64,000 nucleotides of DNA from Scilla litardierei (taxonomy: Eukaryota > Streptophyta > Magnoliopsida > Asparagales > Asparagaceae), in contig CM061139.1 in assembly GCA_030789695.1 (NCBI GenBank), positions 101,540,037 to 101,604,036 of the forward strand. Direction: 5' to 3'. Position numbers and translations under genes: made by a program. The notes under the pieces were generated by a model. It saw only the letters and a list, made by a program, of their open reading frames with translations. It made no database searches and was not told where the DNA came from. Of the stretch, positions 21,736 to 33,195 are shown piece by piece (the stretch's first letter is position 1; every line of letters begins with the position of its first letter).

Positions 21736-24700
21736 TCAACCCAAGTCCCTGAATTCCCAATTGGCGAACGCACTAGCTTCAAGATCAGTGGTCGGATCTA
21801 GCTCATGCAACAGAATCCTGATATCCGCAGCAATATCATCAAATATAACGGTCTTACTTCTCATGTCTCCTTCAAAAATGCGTCGATTTCGTTCTTTCCA
21901 AATGTGCCAAACAGAGGCAGCCATGGCCGATTTGGCCTGTAAGTCAAGGGGACTATTTCCGCCAAACTGGCCAAGGAAGGACTTCCCTATCTCATTCAGT
22001 CCCGGGCCAGGAAGTGAGGATATATTAAGCTTTAATAATGATCTTCGCAGTATGTAGTTAGAAAAGCTACATTCAAAAAATAGATGATCTGTACTTTCCT
22101 CCTTGTCTTCATTGCACAATACATAATCCATCGTAGTATTTACCCCCCATCTTCTGAGCATATCCTTAGTTAACAATTTATTTTGAAATGCACGGAGCAA
22201 TGTAAGTGACATTTTAGGAGAGTGGTTTTTATACTAAATCAATTTGTGGAATGGGAAGTGGGTACCTCGCTTTCGAACACCTTGTCAAGCCTCTTTAAAG
22301 CTAAAACTGTCACTCAGCAGCCATTCCCATTCATCCAACCCAGGCTTCACTTTGTGCGGCATCAGCAAATGCCTGATCGTGTCAATGCTAGGGTCAGAAG
22401 TCCACGCGCCAGCAACCCAATAATCACTTACACATTTTCTCTCGGCACCTGCAGGAATATTGCAAAAGTCGCACAGGGGACCGCCCAGCAACCACAGGTC
22501 ATACCAAAATAGAGTGCCTCGACCGTCTCGCACCTTCCTGCGAATGAGATTCTGAGAAATAGGCCGGATTTTGAGCATCCTCTTCCAGGATCCTGAGTGT
22601 GTAACAAGGCCCTTTGCCGCATAAAAATTTTCCCCGTACCTCGCCCTCATGTGCCTTGCCCAAATGCTATCAGAGGTGAGATACCTCCAAGTAAGTTTCA
22701 CGCCCGCAGCCGCATTAAGATCTTCCAGTAGTCTAATCCCCACTCCGCCTTCTTCTTTAGGTTTGCAGATATCTTCCCAACCCCATGCTTTAGAAGATCC
22801 CAAAATAAATCGACAACACATTCCAGAGATGGATTTAATAATATTATAAGGGATTTGATAAGCGTGCATCCAGAATGCCACTATTCCATAGATCACCGTT
22901 CTTACCAGTTCAATTCTCCCCGCCACAGAGAGTAAGGAAGAGCTCCATCCCGACATCCTCTTCCTACACTTGTCCACTAACTTGCTGAAGTTTCTGGTTT
23001 TTGGATATTTAGCAGAGAGCGGCAACCCAAGGTAGGTGGATAACGTAGTGACAACCTTGATACCCAACATATCAGCCAAAGAACTTTTATTTCTGGCTCC
23101 CTTGCTAAACAACCCTGCACTTTTATCCCAATTCACCTGCAGACCAGTATAATTATAGAATTCCTCCAATAAATTTCTGACCCCCAAGAAGGAACTCTTG
23201 GAGGCCCGACAGAACACCAGGAGATCATCCGCAAACAAAAGATGAGAAATAGTTCTAGTACGCCTCATCAGTAAAATATTTCCCATATTAATGGCCTTAG
23301 AAATCAACAGGGAGAACGCCTCCATAGTAATAACAAATAGGTAAGGGGAGAGGGGATCACCTTGGCGAATACCTCTGTTACTCTTGAAAAATCCGTGGGG
23401 AGAGCCATTAATCAGGACAGAGAAAGTTGGCGTAGATATACATTCTTTGATCCAGCTAACAAAGATATCAGGAAACCCCAATTGGTGCAAGAAGAAGAAG
23501 ATGAAGTCCTGATTAACACTATTAAAGGCTTTCCTCAAGTCTAATTTCAGGCAGGCTCTTTCACCCATAGGGTTGCTAAAGTCTCTGATTTGTTCATAAG
23601 CAAGCAGTGAACAATCAGATAAAAGTCTCCCTTTAAGGAAAGCAGCTTGGTTAGGAGAGATAAGCTCATGAATCACCAATTTAAGCATGTTGCAAATAAT
23701 TTTGCTTATGATCTTGTAGAGGACGTTGCAACAGGAAATAGGCCTATAATCACTCAGGGTCGATGCATTGTCATTCTTAGGAATAAGAGTAAGGAAGGTA
23801 TGGTTGACAGTCCTAAGAAGGGAACCAGCTATGAAAAAGGATTTAATGGCAGAAGATACCTCGTCACCAATCAGAGCCCAATTGTGCTGGAAGAAAAACC
23901 CATTAAACCCATCAGGACCAGGGGATTTATCAGAGCCAATCTGAAAAACAGCCACCTTGATCTCCTCATCTGAAACCCTCCTGCTCAGCCAGATAAATGA
24001 AGTCTCAGTTAAGATGCGCTTAGGAACCAGATTTGGGAATATAGTCTGATAATAATTTTGGTTATATAACCCTTCAAAGAAAGTAGGAGCTGTAATTTTC
24101 AATTCATCATAAATCATGTTTCGGCCCCCATTACTGTCAATCAGGTGACTAAGATTGTTGCGGCAGATCCTAGCCCTCATAGCGCTATAAAAGAACTTTG
24201 TATTCTTATCTCCAAGGGTAATCCAATCATGCCTACTCTTTTGCCTCAACATCCCCTCTTCCAGTTTCATAACTTTCACCAATTCCTTCTGGAGGATCTG
24301 CTCCTTAAGCTGGAGAATAGTAGAAGAATGGATACAATGATCACTACGAATATCCTCCAATTCCTTCCTGCAATTCTTAACCATATTTGTAGCATTATAA
24401 TCGCCTGCCCAGGCATGGAGAGCTAGTTTCAACTTCTTTAGCTTGAGAGTTAGCCTATACATTGGAGTCCCACTCTCAAAACCGCCCCAACATCCCTCTA
24501 CAGCGTTTTTATAACCTGGACAATGAATCCAATGATTAAAAAATTTGAAAGGCTTAGGTTCAGAAGCAACCTGTGAATGGAAGTGCACAACCATAGGGGA
24601 GTGGTCGCTTGTACTAGGGTCCATGTAGGTGGAATAAGTTTCAGGCAACATGTAAACCCAAGAAGCGTTAGAGAAAACCCTATCAAGTTGAGCCGATATA

Positions 24701-25284
24701 CGGTCCTTGACAATACGGTTGTTACACCAACTGAGTTTATTTCACGTGCTCTTCAGCTCCTGTAGAGAACACCTACAAATGCAATCAGTGAAGTCCTGGA
24801 ACATGGACTCATCAAGCCTTCTACCACCAATCTTGTCTTTAGAGAATAAGACACAGTTAAAATCACCCCCTACTAACCAGGGAGTGTTGCCTATCAGAGG
24901 GGCGTCCACTTCCAAACACTTCCATAACTCCTTCCTTTCCAGCACCGTGTTTCGCCCATAAAATCCCGTGATAAAACATGCGAGCCCTCCCACATTAGAA
25001 CAAGAGACCGAAATGTGTTGAGCTGATCGGGATAAGATAGTTGCCTTCCAAATAGCAGGGTTAAACCCCATAATAATACGCCCCCCAGACGCACAATCTA
25101 AATTGTCTATGCTTGGCCACCCCCTAGGGATACCAGAAATAGAACAGATAGATGGAGACTTAAGCTTAGTCTCCAAAATTATAATCACAGACGGGCTTAT
25201 TGTGTTTATTTTGTTCCTCAGGTCCTTCCGTCGCACCTGGTTATTGAGCCCCCTGGTATTCCAAAAAAGATAGTCATTAATCAA
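21736..25284 (-). pseudogene. LINE 2 ORF2: endonuclease-RT, broken by stops
   Basis: Domains as in the other two copies: endonuclease (FWNTRGLNN, ETKLK, GGDFN, TSDHSP), RT (SPGPDGFNG, LDLRKAFNS, FADD) and a C-terminal zf-RVT ending in FANWEFRD. Three in-frame stops: TGA at 24742-24744 inside the endonuclease, TGA at 22285-22287 and TAG at 22234-22236. The last two replace Trp residues present in LINEs 1 and 3. The first codons overlap the end of ORF1: the ORF1 stop and an ATG form TAATG, but the A6 run at 25263-25268 (plus strand) puts that ATG out of frame with the endonuclease. The RT has Asn in KAFN where the others have KAFD. Confidence 0.85.
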
Positions 25285-27359
25285 TATTTGAGTGTTGTTG
25301 CCTAGTGTTACCTCCAGCTAGCAACACATGGCTTATTGTGCTCCTCCTGCAAACATCCGCTGAGGTGGGAACCTCTTTTTTCTTCCCCGCCTTGATTTCC
25401 GCCTTTCGCCTTAGCTGATCCTCCACCTCCAATTCCCAGTCTGGATTGGGAATAGTCCTATCAGTATGTAGCCTATCAATTTCTACTGCACTTCGGTCAA
25501 CAATCAATGAAGGAGTAGGCATCAAATTAGCTCTCAGATTATCCGACAAATCCATCCCCACCTTTACGGTCACACAGTTGCTATTTCCATGTAAATCCTG
25601 ACGTGGGGTATTGGTCTCCATGACTCCCGCTTGATCAACAAAACCCTCCGTAGAGCAACCTGGATCATCCACAGCCGATTCTTCCAAGTACACAGCATTC
25701 TCACATGGAAGCTCCGCATTGGAACCCACGTTAAGGGTGGCCACAGGAACATGGGCACTGTGGGTCTCAACAGTGCTCCCCCCTGTATCATTGATTGTAC
25801 TATTGATTTCTGATTTATCTCCCTCACCTGAGGCCACTGCTGGGCCGCTTGGAGCTCCCGGACCTCCATTAGCATTATATTTTTCAGGACCGCCATTAGC
25901 ATTATGTGTTCCAGAGACGCCATTATCAATATATAATCCAGGGGCCAAAGTAGGGATAATGTCCATCTTCAAATTGGGGCTTTTAACATTCAGTTTAGCT
26001 GGGTCTCCACTTTCCGGAACAGTAGTCAATGAATCAGACTTGGTAGGCAATTGATCATTCACAGAGGTTAAGTCACCACCATGATCCTGATCAGAGCATT
26101 TTTCATGGATTGAAGGGAGCTTGTTCTTATCAGGGCACTGAACATCAGTGTGCCCAAAACAGACACAACGACTGCATCGTGGGGGTTCCCCTTCAAACTT
26201 TGTATTTATAGTGATAGTTTTTCCATCTTCCATTTCCACCTCAAAAGATGAAACAAGGGGATATGAGGCATCCACTTCTACGAGACATCGGGCGTAAGAA
26301 ATCCTTTCTAAATAAGCAGTAGCTCGATCAAGGCATATAGGATTACCTAGGACGGAAGATATAATATTCAGTCCCTCCAGATTCCACATATAAAGTGGTA
26401 CTCCATGAAGCTGCACCCAAATAGGAATCGAGGTTAGTATATAGCGATCATGTCGCATATCAAGGCTCCATCTCTTGAGAACCACAAGGCGCCCGTCAAA
26501 TAACCAAGGCCCACCAGTTAAGATCTTATCGCATTCCTCCTTGGATTCAAATCTGAAATAAAAAAAACCCATTTTCCTTGCTGTAAATTTGAACCCTCTT
26601 CCTGGGTCTCCACAGTCTCTCCATCCAAGCTGCCATCTGCCCGTAGAAGGGGATATCACCCAGTACGTAACCCACAATGGTATTCTTCTAGTTGTCAGCA
26701 CCCCGATGAACAAGTTCAGAGGGGAACTTGGCACAGATAGTACCGTCCTCCCTAGTAGTCGGTGGGACACGAGTCATCCCCAAAGCTGTGCCATACGTGT
26801 GCCTGTTGGCGCAAACGTCAATCCAGGATCTCTTGGGGCCCGAAGTATCAACCTTAATCTGTGCATTTGCTCTCTCAGGCATTTTGTCATACAGGTTATG
26901 GCCATACCCTGAAGACCGGGTTTTAGGAATAAACTTCGGACCACCTGGAGCTCGGATTCGTGAAGTGTCCTCTCCATAGTTCCTCCTATTCTTCAATTGC
27001 GGGAAACCCCCCTTACTTGCAGCATCTTTCTTCCTAACAATTTGCCATCCATCACCTACATCCTCACCCCTTCTTCTGTTATCACCATCCCCAAGTAACT
27101 TGTGTACAGAATGCTGATCGAGACACACCGGAACGAGATCCACACCAGAACCCTTAAGATTGCTTGCCCTATGAACAAGATCCACACCGGAACCCTCAGA
27201 TCTGATGCCATGCCTGACACGATCCACAAGACGGCTACGAGCAACCAGTCTTGAAGCGCCAATCCCATCCTGAGATGTTCCGTGAACCTTAGATGGCCCG
27301 CCGTCCTTCCCTCCAGGATCGCCAGAATCTCCATCGCCCAGAGTCGCCAGAGCCGCCAT
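25277..27359 (-). pseudogene. LINE 2 ORF1: DUF4283 / zinc knuckle, broken
   Basis: Starts MAALATLGDGDSGD five bases inside the junction. A low-complexity N-terminal third leads to GWQIVRKKD, then GPKRSWIDVC, the DUF4283 domain (WRPRKRVQIYSKENGFF, WVQLHGVPLYMWN) and the zinc knuckle CSRCVCFGHTDVQC. A long Gly/Asn/Ala-rich linker with a repeated ANGG(P/S)-type motif (near 25860-25930) precedes the acidic C-terminus. Broken by a TAG at 26688-26690 in place of a Trp, and by a frameshift at the run of eight T's (plus-strand A's, 26559-26566). The second part is in the frame that opens at 26770. Confidence 0.8.
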
Positions 27360-27364
27360 GACTA

Positions 27365-27421
27365 GTACATATATATTTGTATATGTATATGTATATATGT
27401 ATGTATATATGTATGTATATA
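27365..27421. repeat. TATG/TATATG microsatellite between LINE 2 and LINE 3
   Basis: About 57 bp of TATATG and TATG units between the LINE 2 ATG region and the A9 tail (T-run 27422-27430) of LINE 3. Confidence 0.9.
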
Positions 27422-27524
27422 TTTTTTTTTGAAAGGTAAGCGAAGATTTTATTGAGTTATGTACTGTACAGAGTAATTACATTATAGAGATTAATAGGAA
27501 TTGGTCTCAAGAGAGAGAGGAGAG

Positions 27525-27542
27525 GACACAAGCGTCGTCACT
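27525..27542 (-). promoter_or_regulatory. Conserved 3' UTR box of LINE 3
   Basis: GACACAAGCGTCGTCACT, identical to the LINE 1 box over 17 bases, about 95 nt from the poly(A). Confidence 0.5.
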
Positions 27543-27647
27543 CTCTACAAATGATCCCTCAACCTATCAAAATCTACACCAGACAGCATACAAAAGCCCA
27601 TACAGGACCGGAACTATCCATACAAGTCCAAAACCCCTCATGATCAT

Positions 27648-30600
27648 CTAACCATTGTCTCTGAAGATCCAGTTTGCGAACACTTTAGCTTCATTTTCCC
27701 CAGAGGGCTCTAGGTCCCTTAGCGCAACCCTGATATCTGATACAATCCCCTTAAATAGAATTGTCTTACAGCGATTTTCATTTTCAAAAATCCTCCGGTT
27801 CCTTTCTCGCCAGATATGATATACAGTAGCTGAGAGAACGGATTTGCAAAGAATACTTAGGCCGGATTTACCCCCATATTGCGCAAGGAAATATTTGCCA
27901 ACCTCCATAAGGCTAGGCGGAAGAGGGGAATTAATATCAAGCATAAGTAGAGCACGACGGAGAATGTAACTAGAGTAAGAGCAGTCAAAAAATAGGTGCT
28001 CCACGGTTTCTTCGAAATTACCATCACACAGACTGCAATGTGGGGGTGAGTCAAGCCCCCATCTACTCATCTTTGATCTGGTTAGCAGTTTATCCTTGAA
28101 AGCTCTAAGCAGGGTAAGGGACATCTTTGGGATGTGATAAGGAAACCAAATTAATTTATGAGAAGGGAATGGAGTACCTCTACGTCTAACCCCTTCCCAA
28201 GCTTGTCTAAAAAGAAACTCCTTTCCTGGTGCCCACTCCCACCGGTCAGCGCCAACATGTAATTTGATCTTGTTGAGGATAGGCCGGATTTCAGTGATGG
28301 CCGGATCATCTATCCAGTTTTCAGAATCCCAATAATCACTTACTTTCTTCATAGAGGCATGCTCAGGCACTTCATATATATATTTGAGAGGTCCACAATC
28401 TAGCCAGTTATCCTGCCAAAAAAGAGTGGATTTGCCGTCCCTTACCTTCAGCCTTATAAGCTTTTGAGAGAAATTTCTACAATTTAACATATGCTTCCAG
28501 GTACCAGATTGGGTAACCAGCCCCTTCGCAGCATAAAATCCACCGCATCCACCATATCTTTTCCTCATATTTGCCGCCCATAGGCCTCCTGAGGTGAGGT
28601 ATCTCCAGGTAAGTCTAATACCAGCCGCCACATTTAAATCCTCCAACAATCTGATTCCAATTCCTCCTTCAGATTTTGGTGTGCACATATCTTTCCAGGA
28701 CCATGCTTTTGAATTACCCCAAATAAATCTCCTACAGGCCGATGTAATAGTGCGCAAAATAGTGCGAGGAACATGGAATGCTTGCATCCAAAATGCAACA
28801 ATGCCATAAATGACAGTCCTTACCAGCTCAATTCGTCCCGCTATAGATAATGCAGTAGAAGACCAGCCCATTAAACGCTTCTTGCACTTATCAACTAATC
28901 TGCCAAACATTGGAGATTTTGGATATTTTGAGGAGAGAGGTAACCCCAGATAGGTTGTAATAGTAGTAGCCAGCCTAATGCCCAGAAAATTAGCGAGCTC
29001 ATTTTTTGCCTTTACTCCCTTACTAAAGATAGCAGCACTTTTTTCCCAATTTACATGAAGCCCCGTATAATCAGAAAATTCATTTAGGAGATTTAGAATG
29101 CCAGTGAATGTTCTCTTGTTTGCACGGCAGAACACAAGCAAATCATCAGCAAATAACAGATGTGAAATTCTACCAGATCGCCTCATAGGCTCAATAGTAC
29201 GCCTATTAATTGCCTTTTCAATAAGAATGGAAAAAACCTCCATAATGATAACGAACAAATACGGAGAGAGGGGATCACCTTGACGAATGCCTCTGTTTCC
29301 CCCAAAATGACCCACCGGAGTCCCATTAATCATTACTGAAAAGGTTGCAGAAGATATACACTCACGAATCCATCCAATGAAAATATCAGAGAACCCCATC
29401 TGGTATAGGAGGTAATAGATCAAATCCCTGTTGACGCTGTCGAAAGCTTTCCGCAAATCAAGTTTTAGACAGGCCTTGCCCCCCATGGGATTGCTGAAGT
29501 CCCTTATTTGTTCATGGGCGAGAAGGCAACAATCAGAAAGCAATCTTCCTTTTAGAAATGCCGCCTGGTTAGGAGAAATCAGCTCATGGATCACAACTTT
29601 AATCCTGTTACATAATATTTTGCTGACAATCTTATAAAGCACATTACAGCATGCAATTGGCCTGAAGTCTCCCAAATTTGAGGCATTGGAATTTTTAGGG
29701 ACAAGGGTTAGAAAAGTATGATTTATTTGGCGCAACAATTGCCCAGAGCTAAAGAAGGATTTAATGGCATTAATTAACTCTTTACCGACGAGGTGCCAGT
29801 TTTGCTGGAAAAAATACCCATTAAAACCATCAGGCCCAGGCGCCTTATCTGGGCCTATTTGGAAAACAGCAGTTTTAATCTCTTCATCAGAAATCCTCCT
29901 ATCAAGCCATGCCGCAGCTTCTCTAGTCAGTAAGCGTTTTGGAACAATCCTCGGAAAGTTCTTCCGGTAATAATTCTGAGTATACAAACTCGAGAAGAAA
30001 TCCTGCGCTTCTGACTTCAGAGCATCATAAGATTTATTTTGATTGCCAGACGGATCAACCAAATGGCCCAAGTTGTTGTGACAATGCCTAGATTTCATTG
30101 CATTGTAGAAGAACTTTGTATTTCTATCCCCAAGGGACAACCAATTTTGGCGACTTTTTTGGCGTAGCATATCCTCCTCGAGCATCATTGCCCTAGCCAG
30201 ATCATTTACTAATTTCAGCTCAGTTGCCTGCAAGTTGACATCCGCATGAAGGGATGGATTGCTTCTGATAATCGCCAGGTCATTGCGAATGTTATCAATA
30301 AGGCGCCTAGGGGCATGATCTGACGCCCAGCTTCTCAAATGGTGCTTTAATCTCTTCATTTTATGAGAAATAATAAACATTGGTGTGCCAGAAATAAATC
30401 CGGACCAACTTCTCTTGACAACATCATTAAATCCTGGACATTTAGTCCAATAATTAAAGAATTTAAAAGGCTTTGGTTCGGGTTGTACCTGAGAGTGAAG
30501 ATACACCACCATTTGAGCATGATCACTAGTTTTTGAGTCAAGATAAATAAAATAAGATTCCGGCAGCATGTTGATCCAACCAGCATTACAGAATACGCGG

Positions 30601-31196
30601 TCCAGTTGAGCAGCAATCCTTGCATTCCCAGAGCGATTATTACACCAACTCAGTTGATTCCCCGTGCTTTTGAGCTGTTGTAGAAGACAGGTTCGAATGG
30701 ATTCATTGAAATCCCTGACCATACAATCATCCAATTTGCGGCCCCCTAATTTATCCTTAGTGTAAAGCACACTGTTGAAATCACCCCCAACAAGCCAGGG
30801 CCCCCTGTTCGCAGTCTGCGCATCCAACTTCAGTTTCTCCCATAACTCTTTCCTCTCCATCGTGGAATTCCGGGCATATACCCCAGTAATTGTGCAAGAG
30901 AAACCCCCTTCATTGATGCATAGAACAGTAATATGTTGATCAGACTTGGAATACAAACTCGGTTTCCAGATGCAAGGATTAAATCCCATAATAATACGTC
31001 CCCCAGAAGCAAGATCAAAATTATCAAGTAATAGCCAATTTTTGGGTATCACAGAATTATTGTCATCAGTATGAGCCTTTAGTTTAGTCTCCACTATAAC
31101 AATGGCGGAAGGCCTTATTTGATGTAGACTATCACGTAGGTCGCGTCTGCGTACCTCATTATTCAGGCCCCTGGCGTTCCAAATAAGCACAGTCAT
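27648..31196 (-). CDS. LINE 3 ORF2: AP endonuclease-reverse transcriptase, intact
   Basis: A single 1182-residue frame. The endonuclease (about 1-230) has the expected catalytic set N7, E36, GGDFN with D139 and N141, and S224-D225-H226. RT (about 440-760) has APGPDGFNG (451-459), LDLRKAFDS with D580, the RQGDPLSPYLF block (638-648) and FADD at 682-685. The last 150 residues hold the zf-RVT domain (CSLC...VEHLFFDC). No RNase H follows, as in its two neighbours. The ATG overlaps the ORF1 stop (ATGA at 31193-31196), which suggests translation by termination-reinitiation. It ends FRDNG, 106 nt before the conserved 3' UTR box. All catalytic positions I can check are present, so the enzyme could be active. 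Confidence 0.93.
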   Translation of the reverse strand: MTVLIWNARGLNNEVRRRDLRDSLHQIRPSAIVIVETKLKAHTDDNNSVIPKNWLLLDNFDLASGGRIIMGFNPCIWKPSLYSKSDQHITVLCINEGGFSCTITGVYARNSTMERKELWEKLKLDAQTANRGPWLVGGDFNSVLYTKDKLGGRKLDDCMVRDFNESIRTCLLQQLKSTGNQLSWCNNRSGNARIAAQLDRVFCNAGWINMLPESYFIYLDSKTSDHAQMVVYLHSQVQPEPKPFKFFNYWTKCPGFNDVVKRSWSGFISGTPMFIISHKMKRLKHHLRSWASDHAPRRLIDNIRNDLAIIRSNPSLHADVNLQATELKLVNDLARAMMLEEDMLRQKSRQNWLSLGDRNTKFFYNAMKSRHCHNNLGHLVDPSGNQNKSYDALKSEAQDFFSSLYTQNYYRKNFPRIVPKRLLTREAAAWLDRRISDEEIKTAVFQIGPDKAPGPDGFNGYFFQQNWHLVGKELINAIKSFFSSGQLLRQINHTFLTLVPKNSNASNLGDFRPIACCNVLYKIVSKILCNRIKVVIHELISPNQAAFLKGRLLSDCCLLAHEQIRDFSNPMGGKACLKLDLRKAFDSVNRDLIYYLLYQMGFSDIFIGWIRECISSATFSVMINGTPVGHFGGNRGIRQGDPLSPYLFVIIMEVFSILIEKAINRRTIEPMRRSGRISHLLFADDLLVFCRANKRTFTGILNLLNEFSDYTGLHVNWEKSAAIFSKGVKAKNELANFLGIRLATTITTYLGLPLSSKYPKSPMFGRLVDKCKKRLMGWSSTALSIAGRIELVRTVIYGIVAFWMQAFHVPRTILRTITSACRRFIWGNSKAWSWKDMCTPKSEGGIGIRLLEDLNVAAGIRLTWRYLTSGGLWAANMRKRYGGCGGFYAAKGLVTQSGTWKHMLNCRNFSQKLIRLKVRDGKSTLFWQDNWLDCGPLKYIYEVPEHASMKKVSDYWDSENWIDDPAITEIRPILNKIKLHVGADRWEWAPGKEFLFRQAWEGVRRRGTPFPSHKLIWFPYHIPKMSLTLLRAFKDKLLTRSKMSRWGLDSPPHCSLCDGNFEETVEHLFFDCSYSSYILRRALLMLDINSPLPPSLMEVGKYFLAQYGGKSGLSILCKSVLSATVYHIWRERNRRIFENENRCKTILFKGIVSDIRVALRDLEPSGENEAKVFANWIFRDNG

Positions 31197-33190
31197 TGGG
31201 GAGGATGTTTCTGCACTACGGAGCTACCTTGCAACCGGCTGCTCCTTCTAGTGACCAGGGATGGGGCTTCATTCTTCTTTCGATGTTGTACGATCTCATC
31301 CGTCTGACAAAAATAGGCTCCCTCTTCCTCATCCCACTCCGGATTGTCAAGAGCAATATTCTCGGGGACAACATCAATTTCGTTGGACAGGCCGTCTGTT
31401 AGTATTGATGGCAGTTCTACTTCGGCTCCCTTTGCAGCACTGTCAGCAGCTAAATGAATCCCAGGTACTTCTGCTTGTAACTCAGCTTCCTTCAGGCGAT
31501 CTACAGCAATTACCGATCCCCCTAAATGCTCTCCATCATCGACCAAAGTGGCCACGGCCTTCCCATGCACAGCATCCGATGCATGCCTCTCATGTTCATG
31601 AGGTAATTCTCCTCCCGAACTAGAACCTGTCATCTCTCCCGAATTTTGTTTCTCCACCCCTTCCATTGGAGTTACCTTTTCACCTTCAATTGGGGGCCCA
31701 ACTTCTTCCGGATTTTGAATGCTATTAATAAAACATACCTTATCACCTTTATCCTGTCCTGACTTTTTAGATAGCAACTCCTTCTGTGCTTCTTGGATTG
31801 AAGGGAGCTGGGGCACTGCTGGGCATTGAGAATCAGAGTGCCCAAAACATACACAGTGGTTACATCGGGGAGGCTCCCCCTCGTACTTTGTCTCTATTGT
31901 AATTATTTTCCCATCATCCAACTCAACTCATATAGTTTTGGGTAGGGGTTGACTTGCCGAAACCTCTACCAAACATCGTGCATAAGAAATCCTCTCATTG
32001 TATGCTGTTGCCCTATCAAGACACAAGGGGCTACCCAAAACCGATGCTATTATATTTAGCGCCTCTAGATTCCACATGTATAGCGGTACACCATGCAACT
32101 GGACCCAGACAGGGACAGATGTTAGAATATCTCGATCATGACTTAAGTGAAGGCTCCATCGCTTTAGGACCACCAGTCTTCCATCAAATAACCAGGGACC
32201 ACCCTGGAGAATCCGCTCACATTCTTCCGATGATTCAAACCTGAAATAGAAAAATCCATTGTCCTTGCTATATACTTGGACTCTCTTCTGTAGCTTCCAT
32301 AATCTCTCCATCCACGCCACTATTTGACCGTAGTAAGGCACATCCCCAAGAACATACCCCACTAAAGTGTGTCTCCATTTTTCAGCCCCCCGCTCCACAA
32401 CATCTGCTGGCATTCTTGCACAAATCGATCCGTCCTCCCTGATTTTTGGTGGAACAAGACTCATGGACATTGAAGCCTCATAAGTTCTCCTATTAGTGCA
32501 AACGTCCAACCAAGATTTCTTAGCCACCGCGGTATCAATTCTAATAGGAATATTCGGTCTTACTGGTGTTTTATCAAGCACCTTCCGTGCCACCCCGCCA
32601 GCAAAAGAGTTTCCAAGTCTTGCTTGTACCCTAGAAATATTCTGTCTGATGTCACCCCGTCCATTAATACGCTGAGTTTTTTGATCCCTATTATGAGTAA
32701 ACCCTCTCCAACCTTTGCTATTGAGGACCCCACGTTGATCTGTAAATTGAACTTTCTTTTTTCTCTTCACCTCTATCCACTTCTCATTATCCCCAGCCAT
32801 TTGAGTTGAGTTATTAGAGATGGGTTGATTGGGGTCTTTACCTCCCTTCGAGATAGTGCCAGATCCTCCAGCGCTTATATCTCCAGATCCGCCGTTAAGA
32901 ATCCATTTTCGATGGACTTCCCGCACGGTGCTATGACCTGCCGGCCTATCCCCTCCCGCTGATACAGATCCGTCCGCCGTCCTGGTGACAGGGTGGCTGT
33001 CCCCTCCCAATGAAGATCTGGCCACCGTCTTATTGATGATCTGATCGCCGAAGCCATCCTGATGGCTTCGAATGTCCCCTCCCTCTGAAGAACTGCCCGC
33101 CGATTTGTTGATTCCGCCATCTCGATTACGATCGCCTGGTTCGCTAGGGAATTCCCCTCCGTTAAACGCGGACATTTTGAAGCCTTGCAT
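31193..33190 (-). pseudogene. LINE 3 ORF1: DUF4283 / zinc knuckle, one stop
   Basis: A 666-codon frame interrupted only by TGA at 31928-31930. The first ATG is at 33190; a second ATG five codons in (MSAFNGGEF) is an equally good start. A Gly/Ser-rich N-terminal third with GGD repeats leads to EKWIEVKRKKKVQF, KKSWLDVCTNRRTYEAS, the DUF4283 domain (WKLQKRVQVYSKDNGFFYF, WVQLHGVPLYMWN) and, just after the stop, a zinc knuckle CNHCVCFGHSDSQC (C-x2-C-x4-H-x4-C). The C-terminus is acidic and ends in RRSSRLQ plus a short basic/proline tail. The stop sits between DUF4283 and the zinc knuckle, so the shortened product would lose the knuckle and, if coupling is real, also ORF2 translation. The codon it replaces is not settled by the other two copies. 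Confidence 0.85.
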
Positions 33191-33195
33191 ATAAT

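Larger units (their letters stand above)
21546..27364 (-). mobile_element. LINE 2 of the array
   Basis: Minus-strand element of about 5.8 kb: 3' tail at 21546, ORF2 21736-25284, ORF1 25277-27359. Only about five bases separate the ORF1 ATG from the next microsatellite, so either the 5' UTR is missing or the element begins there. Its proteins are clearly diverged from those of LINEs 1 and 3, so it is not a recent copy of either. Confidence 0.85.
27422..33195 (-). mobile_element. LINE 3 of the array, nearly intact
   Basis: Minus-strand element of about 5.8 kb with poly(A) at 27422-27430, a 3' UTR with the conserved box, an uninterrupted ORF2 and an ORF1 with a single stop. The 5' end lies within a few bases of the ORF1 ATG and is joined to a 440-bp TATG/CATA microsatellite. 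By number of breaks this is the youngest of the three. Confidence 0.9.
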
